In this document: positions 39,000 to 51,200 of the stretch, piece by piece
Position numbering within the stretch: position 1 is the first letter of the stretch
Layout: every line of letters starts with the position of its first letter
Assembly: GCA_021014325.1 (NCBI GenBank)
Contig: CM037467.1
Location: 4,898,001 to 4,962,000, forward strand
DNA: 64,000 bases
Source of the DNA: Plazaster borealis
Taxonomy: Eukaryota > Echinodermata > Asteroidea > Forcipulatida > Labidiasteridae
Direction of reading: 5' to 3'
Notes under the pieces: model-generated
What the model was told of the DNA's origin: nothing
The model's input: the letters and a program-made list of their open reading frames with translations, nothing else
Database searches by the model: none
Made by a program: the position numbers and the translations under genes

Positions 39000-40020
39000 C
39001 CAGATTAAACAATTAACATGGTAAAACCTTTTAAGTGAAAAAAAAAATCTCTGCATAGGCCTATATGTTCAGTTCATTTCAGTGCCGTTCCGTAAAAGAT
39101 ATCCCGTGCGAGACACATGATACCCAGCTGCCTTATTTCAAACACGCGTTGCCGTCTACGACTCAGCGCTCAAACTTCCAAGCACACGTCTGGAAATTGC
39201 GTGAAGTTCTACTAGTGACTAGCACTGAGTTGCAGGCAGTAACAAGATAAACAAATCTGCGTCTTGAAGAACAAGATGGCACACATAACCATGAAAGTGT
39301 ATTAAAAGAGGTCACTAGTTCAATGCCGATGGGCTATCAACAACTTGAATAGAACATGATAACAAAACTATTTGTGTTTGTCATAGTCAAAGGTCCTAGT
39401 ATATCAAATTTTGAGTTAAGCTGAGATAATCCTGTCCAAAACATAGCCCTTGGTCAGGCCCCCTTGACCTAAAAAACAATGGATATTGTGTTAACATTTG
39501 GCAAATTGGGCCGTTCAGTTGTTGACACACTTAAACAAATTTGTTTTACAATGACACAGTGTAAACTTGCACACTGACCACATGGTCAAGGCTACATCAG
39601 TACGATAAAGAACTCTATCTTGTTCCAATACATGGTATTCTTGGCGCTCTAAGTAAACTCTAGAAGAAGAAAAATTGACAAAAACTGTTAGATTGAAAAT
39701 TGGTTGGACAAGGGCAGTTACTTCTTTTTGCCAATTGTAATTAAGTGAACCCATTTCATGTATAAATGGAGGAAAGAGGGTTTAATTATTTTATCGTTTG
39801 AATCATGGTCCTTGATAATGTCTAGGCTTTAGGCCTAAGAGATAAAAGATTCACAACAGTACAAAGTTCAGACTCAAATCTTGGTTAAATCTGTGTACAA
39901 TAACACGCCGGTCAACTGCCCCACAGTTGTTTCACCAACACTGTTTGATGTGCATACACATACTGCACATGGTAAATAAAATGATAGCGCTGTCCAATTC
40001 AGTGACACTCCAACACTGTT
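39000..40020 (+). other. Intergenic, nothing recognised
   Basis: No exon-like segment or repeat ends seen. Confidence 0.4.
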
Positions 40021-40023
40021 GAC

Positions 40024-40910
40024 TTAAAGGGACACGTTGCCTTCGGGTTGGGCGCTGTTGGGCGCTTTTGGGCTATAACAAGCGTTTGATGTATAATGAG
40101 CACGGTCGGAAAGATGTTTAAAAAGTAGAATATAATTATCCACACAAACGTGCCTTAGAAATGCTTCGCTTTTGCTCACTTTCGCGAAACAAAACGCTCC
40201 GCCATTTATGGGAGTCAAGATTTTGACTCCCATAAATGGCGGACAAATTCTATTAGTCTTATTTCCAGTTGCAGCTGTTGAACTACGACTGAGCAATTAT
40301 TTTATTAAAAATGTTACGATTACCATCTGTTTATTGTATTCCAATAAATATCCAACACCGAGCTAAATCTAGCACAGTATTGGGCCCGATATAGCCAGCC
40401 GGCGATTAGAACACACGCAGTACAGGGAGGTGAACCAAATGTGATAGTTTGTCTCCTCCCTGTACTGCATGTGTTCTAATATTCTGAATATGCGGCTGGC
40501 CGTTCCGCAAATACCTGGCTGGATATTTTGGACCCAATACTGAGCTAGCTTTAGCTCGGTTTACAAGTTGCGAGAGAGTTAGAAAATGAGATTATTACCC
40601 GGTTTTCATCTGACCATAGAGCAAGGAGATCTGACTGGTTTACCAGGCCACTGACTACGGCACTAGCGTAACGACTGTTCGTCGCGCATTTTGCCCATTA
40701 CATGGACGGTGGTATTTACGGCTGGAAATACGTATACGTTTCGCGGGGCAGATCTCGGGGTCAGATGGCAATGTTTGGGGTTTTTTAATCACCATTCACT
40801 AATTATAACACACTAAAGGCATGTTATTGCACGAACAACTCTTAATAAGGATATGGAACACTTCCAAACAGCAAAATTTCTTGAAATTTTAAGGCAACGT
40901 GTTCCTTTAA
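40024..40910. mobile_element. MITE C interrupted by a second foldback
   Basis: TTAA 40024-40027 and 40907-40910. Ends AGGGACACGTTGCCTTCGG and AAGGCAACGTGTTCCT. Inner arms are GCCATTTATGGGAGTCAA and its complement. Confidence 0.75.
40362..40560. mobile_element. Foldback nested in MITE C
   Basis: CCGAGCTAAATCTAGC..CAGTATTGGGCC faces GGACCCAATACTGAGCTAGC and TTTAGCTCGG. Inner arms: GCAGTACAGGGAGG / CCTCCCTGTACTGC. Confidence 0.78.
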
Positions 40911-41099
40911 GATTGACCAAAAAACGTACAGGTGTTTTTGCATGTTTTATGGGTAGGGTCTGCGTCTGGGTATCGTATTTTTGTCAGGTTGACAGGGCTA
41001 TTTCATCAGTCAGCATTTGGCACACAATCCTACCACCCTACTCCAATGTACAGTCTACTGACACGCCCCACTACACAGGGCACTAACACACAATGGGCA

Positions 41100-41295
41100 A
41101 CCCACACAAGAACCCCATGGCGAGAAGACAAACAAGGAAGTTTAAGTTTTAGATGTGGGAGGAAAGCCCTGCGAAAGAATCTTCCAGGAAAACCCCCTCG
41201 CATTTAGGTAGTGACTGAAAACCCAATCCACATAGTTCCCCTCATTGATGGGATACGAACCGCGGTCCCAGAGGTGGAAGGCGAGGAAAGATACA
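41100..41295 (-). mobile_element. SINE D (tRNA-like head)
   Basis: The minus strand carries GCCTTCCACCTCTGGGACC and GGTTCGTATCCC, then TGTGGATTGGGTTTTCAGTC, shared with 50430-50640. Confidence 0.7.
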
Positions 41296-42149
41296 AATAC
41301 AAAACCTAATCTTCCCCGGGGTATGCCCATTTGCTGGGGTAGATCAGGGGTAAAGCGATCCAAGTGTGAAAAGGCCGGCCGTTATTCCCTGGGGTTGCCC
41401 CCGGGGAATAGACTAGTGTGAAAGGGACTTAAGGTTGACAAAACTCAAGGCTGTGACTGTGACATTTCAAATGTCTGATTGCAATATTTACATGTAATAG
41501 TTTTAGTCAATTCCTGTATGATTATTCCCAAGCCAAACTGTGTTAAATCTTCTCAGCACCTTGGGGAGTATGCAGCCTGTGCTGACATGTTTGTAGCACT
41601 CCATGCTTTAAAAGCAATAACAAGAACCATATTCAGGGCTCTCCCCATGCACAAGCTAGCGTATCGGGCCGATATGCAAGAATTGCATGCCGATACGTAA
41701 GAATTTCGGCCGATACGCCCAAAAAACGGCCAATACGCAAACATTTTTATTTTGGTAGTTTTACAAAAAACATGAAAAGAAAACCATATAAAATGCAAAT
41801 TGCACAGTAGGGCTTTAAAAACCAAGAAAAGCACCTAGTAGAAAACATTCCGAGGACCTTGTTTCAATTCAGCGCCCTTCGGCCAAACATCAAACAATTT
41901 TGCCCAGAATGCCCCACAGTTTAAAAAAAACTTTGGGAGAACCCTGATATTTGCCCTTACAGGTACATGAAAATGTATTTGAGCCCACACCATGATTAGC
42001 CGCCAGAACTTGAGTCCAGTGCATTTCCCCGTTTGGCCATAACACGCCATTGTCTTGACATTGCTAATAAGCATTGTTAAAAATTATGTTTCAAACCAAC
42101 TTTTACAACAATAAATATAATGTTTTCTCCAGTCTGCAAGGAAAAGGCG

Positions 42150-42264
42150 ATGAGCACATCATCTGCAACTAGTCCTGGAGAGAGGACATTCCAGTATGAG
42201 GACTCACTCCCTTCACTCTATTTGCCTCCTCTGGAACAAACATTGCAGAAATATTTGGAATCAA
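42150..42264 (+). CDS. CROT: CROT exon 1 (coding part)
   Basis: Encodes MSTSSATSPGERTFQYEDSL and the LYLPPLEQTLQKYLES stretch. TTTTCTCCAG at 42123-42132 resembles an acceptor, so a non-coding exon probably lies upstream. Donor GTAAGT, phase 1. Confidence 0.88.
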
Positions 42265-45200
42265 GTAAGTCATCAAAACTGGGTCCAATTTCACAGAGCT
42301 GCTTACAAAGCACACAAATTCACTCAGCACAGCTCACAAGTTTGCTTACCAGAATACATAAGGTTACCAGCCAAAATACTATAAAATATTTACCATTTGT
42401 GACTGGTTTCCTGCTTATTTTTGTTTAGCAGGAAATATTATAACACTATTGTCTGCTTGAATGGCTGGAAAATGTTGCCACACCATTTATTGTAGCAATA
42501 TAAATTTTATATTTAAGTTTGGTTGAACGGCACATTTTTATAAATTGTTGACATCCTGCAAGAATGTGTATCTAGGCTATTTCTGATCATTGATAAAAAT
42601 GTATGTGTTATAATTGTTTGAATTTCAGTGGTAAATGCTTGGCAAAATTAGAAAATTGGAATTAAGATTTAATTGAGGAAAAAATGAAAGCTTACCTGAA
42701 ATTTTCAGAACTTTTGAGTCAGTAAGGGGAGGGCAGCACAATTTTTTTATTTATTTTTTTTATTTATTTATTTTTTTTGGGGGGGGGGCTTTATGTGCAT
42801 TTTCTTTAAAAGCACAAAGCACAAATTAAAATGTAAAATGCATTACTTTTTATTACTTAATGCTAATTTTATTTTATAGCCAAACCATTTCTGACTGAAG
42901 ATGAGTTCAAGAAAACTGAGGGGGTTGTCAGGGCGTTTGGAGATGGAATTGGATTTCGACTGCACCGTAAACTACAGGAAAAAGCACGCACTAGCAGAAA
43001 CTGGGTACGTTCAATGTGTCCAGTCAAAAACCACAAGGGAAACTGACTGGGTGCAATATAAATCAATTTAATATGACAAAGAAAAATAGACTAGAGTAGG
43101 ATTTGAATCTGGGACCTCCAGGTTTACGTGCCGGCACTCTACCATCGGAGCTATCTAGCTCTTTGTTGGCAGTCTTCTCATTAATAAAATTCTTATTTCT
43201 TCTTCACCACTTCATGTCGGATGACGAATTTGTCCGCAAATTTGTTGTTAACAAACTTGCGGCAGATGTCTTGGGATCCCCCGGAAGCCTATTGTTTTTA
43301 GACTCCCTATGTCAAAAGTTAAGGTCATTATTGCTGAAAAAAAAGAAATATTGTCCGAGTGACAACTCAAGAAGGACTTGGAATGTCAACTCCAAACTTG
43401 GTGAGTGGATTGGTCTTGGGATCCCTCAGAAGCCACAATCACCGGCATTCTCTACAAGACTTGACCGTAACCCCATCATCAAGCTTCTGTACATTTTTTG
43501 TGATTTTTCTTTTCTGAAACTGAACACATTGACATGTATGATGTATGTGGCATCAAACAAAGGCCCAATTTCATAGAGCTGCTTAGGCACAAAATCTACA
43601 ATGTAGCTAAGTACAACAAAATTATGCTTACCAGAATAAGGTTACCAGCCAAACTACCATGTCACATGTACAACTTGTGACTGGTATCCTGCTCATTTCT
43701 GCTAAGCGCCTCTATGAAATTGGGCCGTGCAGGTAATGATTCTTTTGCTGTCGTCGTTCTTTTGAATCATGCAGGTGGAACACTGGTGGGAGGAGCTAGC
43801 TTACATGGCCGGCCGATCCCCACTTGCTATGCAGAGCAACATCAATGGTCTGGCTCCCTTTAACGACAACATCTGGCACCCTATGGAGGGAACTCAATGT
43901 GAACGGGCTGCTATTTTCATTTGGTACCACATGAACATCTTCCAAACATTGAGAAGGTGATTATTAATGAAGTGACAACGTTGTTAGTCAATTTGAAACC
44001 AAATATCAAAGTGTCTACACTAATGCTACCCCACTTCATTTGGCTTCAGGCACTCGGGAAACCACATCAACTCCTTGGGAGTATGCAGCACCAGCATTCT
44101 AATGGGCGCTCAGGGTGCTAATCAGTCACATGACAGGCCTGGAATTACATGGAGGCCATGGCCTCATTTTCCCCTTTGTGCCCCTTCAAAAATTTCCCAT
44201 AGACTTTAATATTTTCTAATGGAAGTGCCCTTTGCAAAATGAAAATGGCCTTGCCCTCTCAAAGATGAAATTCCCAGGCCTGAATGAACAATCTCTACCC
44301 TCGCAGGTATCCATTAACTCCAAAGGTGATGAGGAGCACTTATAGTGAAGTGTCATGCTTCGGGACACAAGTGTCATGGCCAGGATTCGAACCCACACTC
44401 TTATGACTCTGCCATCAGAACTTGAGTTCAATGCTCTTGACCACTCGGCCACGAAGTGTATCAATTGAACTACGACCAAGTTTAATTTGGACCGAGTATA
44501 TTTTTAATAAAAACAGTACATATGTCAAACTGTGTTGAAAGTTTGTTCTCATTTTAATTTCTTATACAAATTGCTAGCTGCAAGCCCTGCAGTCCTGTGA
44601 GTTTTTCCCCAAAATTAAAGCCCTGAAACCAGCATTTCTGCTTCATTTCATCAGGTAGATTCTGTTATAATAAATATTTTTTGTTTTTTTCCCCTTTGCC
44701 TTCCAGAGAAGAGTTTCCAGTTGAAAAGAGCCGCAATGGCACGGTTTTCTCAATGAATCAAATGAGAGGGTTGTACAACTGCTCAAGAGTGCCTGGTGAA
44801 GTCAGCGATAAGCTAGTGCGCTTCTTCAAAACAGGTACAGACACAAGGTGCTGCAGCGCACTCGGCAGCCACTGCCAGAAATAATAATAATAATATCTAG
44901 TTCTTATATAGGGCATTTTACAACAACATATCAATGCGCTTTACATTAGTGCCCTGGGGTCGATTTCACAAAACTCTTCCTAACTTAGGACTAGTCCTAG
45001 GCAATGCTAAGAGATAGGACTAGTCTTAAATACTGGTCCTAACTTAAGACTAGTCCTATCTCTTAGCATTGCCTAGGACTAGGGTGAAATCGACCCCTGG
45101 TCATTGGGCCAATAGCATTCCTTTAATCTTTCTCAGCTCCCTAGGGAGTATACAGCCCCGAGCTGCCTTTTCAAACACAATATCAACCTCTACCCTCGCA

Positions 45201-48200
45201 GGTACCCATTTATACCCCTGGGTGAAGAGAAGCAATAATAGTGAAGTATCTTGCTCAAGGATACAAGTGTCATGACTGGGATTCGAACCCACACCCCGAT
45301 GACTTAAACAGCAGAACTTGAATTCGATGCTCTAAACCACTCGGCCACATGACACCTTGGCCACAGAAACACTGGGGCAAACCACTGGTCTACAATCAGT
45401 GAAAATTACTGAACAATTTGTGTTAAAAAATTACTTGAACATTATTTAACCTCTGTTCCTTGGTTGATCATCCTATTTTTGAGAATTCAACTGTTTTGAC
45501 TTGAATAGGGTCACAGATTTGTAAGTACTCCAAAAATTAATGACCGTAAAAATTTACTTGGTGAGAAGCACAGCAGCTGTTGATAGTATAAACTATTTTT
45601 TAGAAAGTATTTCCTTCGAAATAATATAGTTTGGATAATTTTTGTATCCAAAAAACATTCGAAGCTGAGAAATGATTCATGCATGTTTGGAAGTGTCGTG
45701 GCCGAGCAGTTAAAGACAGTGTACACTATTGGTAATTGTCAAAGACTAGCCTTCACATTTGGTGTATCTCAACATATGCATAAAATAACAAACCTGTGAA
45801 AATTTGAGCTCAATCGGTCATCGAAGTTGCGAGATAATAATGAAAGAAAAACAACCCTTGCAACACGAAGTTGTGTGCGTTTAGATGGTTGATTTCGAGA
45901 CCTCAAGTTCTAAACTTGAGGTCTCGAAATCAAATTCGTGGAAAATTACTTCTTTCTCGAAAACTATGGCACTTCAGAGGGAGCCGTTTCTCACAATGTT
46001 TTATACCATCAACCTCTCCCCATTACTCGTCATCAAGCAAGGTTTTATGCCAATAATTATTTTGAGTAATTACCAATAGTGTCCACTGCCTTTAAGAGCA
46101 CCGAATTCAAACTCTGGTGTTTCTGATCAGCAGAGTGTGGGTTTGAATCCCCAGCCGTGACACTTGTTTCCTTAAGCAAGACACTTAACCATTGCTTCGT
46201 CCTTCGGATGGGACGTAAAGCCGTTGGTCCCATGTGTTGTGTAACGCATATAAAAGAACCCAGTGCACTTATCGAAAAGAGAAGGGGTTCGCCCCGGTGT
46301 TCCTGGTTGTGGCTGCTGAATGCGCCGTAGCACCTTGTAAAAACATTTTAAGGTGCTTCATAATTGGGTCTCATAATTCATAACTTCAATAACCCATCTT
46401 TCTGTTTAAAGTATATACTAAGCGCCTTGAGTACCTTGTTTGGTAAATACGTGCGCTATATAAGACTTTGATATTATTATTATTATGTATCTTTGACCTT
46501 ACCTTTAAGGAGAAAAGAAACAATGTCACCAATCTGCCAAAGCAGTGAAACTGCCATCACAAACAGTTTAAGCGTTTTTCTCACCAAAACAAAGTGTTTG
46601 TATTGACCGTTTGTTTGAATTTACTTTTTTTCATGTAGAGCGCGAGGGACCATGTCCCAATCATCTAGTCGTCTTCAGTAATGGTCACGTCTTCGGTTTG
46701 ACACCTTTTGATGACAACGGACAACTCATTCCTGCTCAAGAAATCTACAGGTACTGTGCAGAATTTACCAATGACTGCATATAATTAACAGCTGAACTAC
46801 ATACCAGAGCTGTGTATTGAGAGAGTTGCGACATAGAGGTACCAGTTTTCTTCAGTCACGTGGTTGCTGGACAACATTTTCAGTCCAAATGCAGCACAAC
46901 CCAATGGGCAGACTAGTCTGGCACCCTGTAATTGCCAATGCGGGTTTGTTTTACACAAAATGGCTTCTAATCGCAAGTTTTGCAACTCTCTCAAATACGG
47001 CTCTGCTACATTGTACATACATACATCGAGTTTAACCCATCCAGTAATTGACCAGATATCGGGTAGCATAAGCGGAACTACAACCTTCATTCTTTTGCGT
47101 TTTCAAGCATTTCATTAATTATTTTGTATTGGTTCTTACAGACTTGTGTCAGTAGTGTCGGTCACAGTAGTCCCCCTCTTTATTGAACTGACTTTATAAT
47201 AATATCTTGTTTGGAGAATTGGGGTCTGTCGAATAACCATACGCCATCTGGTGTGAGTCGGGAGAAAAGGATAGTAAAAAGAAATTAGTAGAAATTTTCC
47301 CGCACATGACGGGCTTGTTCCATTATAAAATTGTTGTTGTTGTATACTGCACTTTTGCTTCCCAAGTCTTCCCAGGGCATTATTAAGTAAACAAACTCCC
47401 CACTGAGTTAATCTTGATAAGACATTTAGCAATTTTGCTCTACTAGACCAGAAAGTGATCATGTCCATTGCACTGAAATGATAAACAGCAAAAGGGTAAA
47501 TCAGGGGGAAATGGGGTTGGTGCAAAAAAGGTTTTTTCGGCTGTTTCTTTATCAATTTTGTTCAGTTCAAAGTGGTATCAACTTAGCATTACATGTATTA
47601 ATCTTCTTCAGTCTTTAAAGGCACTGGACATGTTTGGTAATTGTCAAAGACCAGTATTCTCACTTGGTGTATCCCAACATATGCATAAAATAACAAACCT
47701 GTGAAAATTTGGGCTAAATTGGTCATCAAAGTTGCAAGAAAATAATGAAAGGAAAAACACCCTTGTTGCACAAATTTGTGTGCTTTCAGATGCCTGAGAA
47801 AGGCTTCAGGCCTGAAGTCTTTCTTAGATTCAAATATTTTTGTGAGAAATTACCTCTTTCTCAAAAACTACGTTACCTCAGAGGGAGTCATTTCTCACAA
47901 TGTTTTATACTATCAACAGCTCTCTGTTGCTCATTACCAAGTAAGTTTTTATGCTAATATATATTTTGAGTAATTACCAAACATTGTATCATTTTCTGCA
48001 TTTAAAATGGATTATACGAGCTCGGTAGTAGCGAGAACACGGATAATACGAGGTAATTTGCGGTCCCCTGGGACAAAATGTATTGTTTTCAGACGTTTGT
48101 AGCGAGACCGAATAATTGTGTAAGAAACGCTTACCTTCCAAGGTTGAGAAATGACATGAAGCCCTTACAAAATTAAACCCGAATACAATAGAGGTGATAA

Positions 48201-51200
48201 TTGCATGGTGCTCGTAGAGTGCCACCAGTCTATTCAACGGACTGGTTTACCCAAGCAGACAATAGGTTTACCCAAGCAGACAATAGAGGGCTTAAATCAC
48301 GCGCGTGGCTCAAAACCACCAAAGGTTAGTCCCTGACAATCCTTCTCAATTTCAAACACATGCCGCTTATTTAATAAATTCATGTCAGTATTTGGGGGTT
48401 TTAATTATTAATCCTTGCTCGTATCATCCATGCAAAACTTCAAAAACATAACCGCTGTTCTAGGTTTTTTTAGTGGAGCCTTTTTCAATTAAAAGATTTT
48501 ATTAATTCAAGAATAACAATTAAAAAGAAATTGTTTTAAAAGACACGGATACGCACAGATTTTATTAATTTAATAATACAATTTAAAAAGAGAAATCACA
48601 ACACATTATCTTTATTGAAAAATGAAACAATATTAAAAAAGGAAACTGCAAAGTAACTGAAGCAAGTCCATGTGCAACGGAACTCCAGAAACATCTCGCT
48701 GGTGTCCCACGCTTGACATGCTGTTATCATATACTTCATGTCGATCACCAACGAAAATGAACGTTCAGTGCATGCATCATGTTCATACCATGCGCTACGG
48801 TACAGAATCCGCTGTCGCTGAACGGCAAGTTGACATCTCTTTGCTATATTGTTATCATAAATTGTACAAAATATTAAATTTCCATGATTAATCACTCAAT
48901 AAAGGACATTTAGTAATGATATTCTTGTGTACAGGATGCTCGTAATAGCTGTTCTGGTAAGCAAACAGCTCCGTGCAGGCTAGCACAAGTGTATATGCGT
49001 GTTGTGTGCATGCACAATGATGACGTGTGTATCTATATTTAGCGCGCTGCGTTTAAGACGAGGTTCGGATAATACGAGGAAAATGGGCCAGTCCGGCGGA
49101 CCTCGTTATAACGGGAGTCGACTGTACTATCAACAGCTCTCTGTTGCTCATTACCAAGTAAGTTTTTATGCTAATATATATTTTGAGTAATTACCAAACA
49201 TTGTATCATTTTCTTCTTTAAAAAAAAAACAAAAAAACAAGGCCTCTAAAAAGGAAGCGGGCTGGGACGCTAAACAAGATTGTTTTATTATTTAGCCTTA
49301 TTGAATTTTCAACAACAAGAAACTAGTTTACTAGGATGGGTTTTTACACTTATGGGCACCCATTATGTGTGTGTGTAAATCATTTAGAATGGGTGTGATG
49401 GATTCCTGAGTGTAAGTCCACTTAACTTCACTCATATATCCTACATGTGCGTAGTACTCCATGGCAGGCCTTCTGTGTTTCTAGAGAAGTGTGACTTCAG
49501 TGAGAATGCTCTACAGTGGTTGGTCGGTACAGCGATTTGCGGCAGCCAGAATCAGGGCGAATTCCAAGATGGCGTCCATGAGCAGCCAGTTAATAAAAGA
49601 GTTTCAAAACCTTAGATAACAATTGGCTTTCCCTTCTGTTCAATGGGGAAATAACGCCCAGACTGTCATTCTATGAAATGTCATAATATTGTACAACATT
49701 AAATTGACTCATGACTAATTAAAATTACATCACAAGGCCGGACGGCCACTTCAAGGTGAGGGCTACACTTAACATATCCCAAATCAACTGTCACCAGGGG
49801 CATGTTGCCACCTACTCCTGGGACTGAAACAGGGTTACCCCCTTCACAGTCTGTAAGGATGTAAGCATGGGTATCATCCACAAGGAGCCTGGCTGGTAGA
49901 GCAGAATGCAATACCTTCCCAACTTTTTACGAAGCAATTATGGTTAAGTGCCTTGCTCAAGGGCACTAGTGTCATGACCGGGATTCAAACCCACACTCTG
50001 CAGCTGACAACACCAGAGCTTGGGTCCAGTGAACTAGACCGCTCGGCTACGACACGCCACAGATGTTCCATATGTTTTGTGCTGAAGAATCCTGAGCCAA
50101 AGGTCCTAATCGGTAAGGCCAAATTGTCTTTATTTTGGTGTCCGGTATAGCGGTAACATTTCTGTTTGTGTCGCCCTTTGCAGACAGCTGTGTCACATTA
50201 AGAAGCTGAGTGAGTCTGAGCGAGGACAAGCTGTAGGTGTTCTTACAACAGATGACAGAACTTCTTTTGCCAAGGTAGTGTAATCCAAATGCAAATAGAA
50301 ATAATTTTCTTACAGAATTAACCCAACAGTACAGAAGCTTTCTGCGTTTACATGTAAAACGTTTTTAAATTAAGGTGTCTTTCCATGTTCGCATATCATT
50401 TGTGTCCAGTTTCCTTTATTATTGACTATATGGGTGGTCGGGTTGGCGTAGTGGTATCTTTCCTCGCCTTCCACCTCTAGGACCCCCGGTTCAAATCACG
50501 CCGAGGGCACTATGTGGATTGGGTTTTCAGTCCCTACCTGATTGCGTGGGTTTTCCCTGGAATAATTCTCTGGGGTTTTCCTCCGACATCTAAAACTGAA
50601 ACTTCCTTCCTTGTCTTCTCTCCGTGGGGTTCTTTTTCATTTAATTTAATTTAATTAACATCACATTTCGTGGCCCATTGGCCAAATTGGATGTGATTTA
50701 CATCAGTAATTAGCAATATAGTAAAAACAGGCTAGTATAGTGATTGAGTTCGCTTTTCTGAGGGTCCGTGGCTTCACAACCAGAATTAATAAATAAATAA
50801 ATAAATAAATATAAATGATGCAGACATCTTTTTGGGGTTTGGGAACTCAGAAAGACATTCTAATTATCAAACTTGTGGTTTATTATTAAATTATCAAACT
50901 TTTGATTTTATTTTTTTGAAAATAAAAACTTACTTGGCAAGAAGCACTGCAGCTGTAGATAATGTATAACAGTTTGAGAAACGATTCCCTTCTAAGGAAT
51001 GTGGCTTTAGAGAAAGGGATTCAAAAGATTGTCAATCTGTTAACATGGGAAACATTGGGAAATGTCAATTCAGGTTTCACCTTTGTGGTTGAGTGGAGGT
51101 TTGTTAAATCTTGCAGTAGTTTGCAGCAGCTATGGGCATTTTGGTACAAGCTGTTTCAGGCCACATGGTCTCTGAAGGGTTCAAAGTAAACATTCATTCT

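Noticed and set aside
42120..42122. ATG 42120 as the CROT start.
   Set aside because: It lies in TGTTTTCTCCAG, which looks like an acceptor. ATG 42150 reproduces the human spacing to ERTF.
47136..47555. A 139-codon minus-strand frame.
   Set aside because: No domain, no splice or codon pattern supporting coding, and it lies within a CROT intron.
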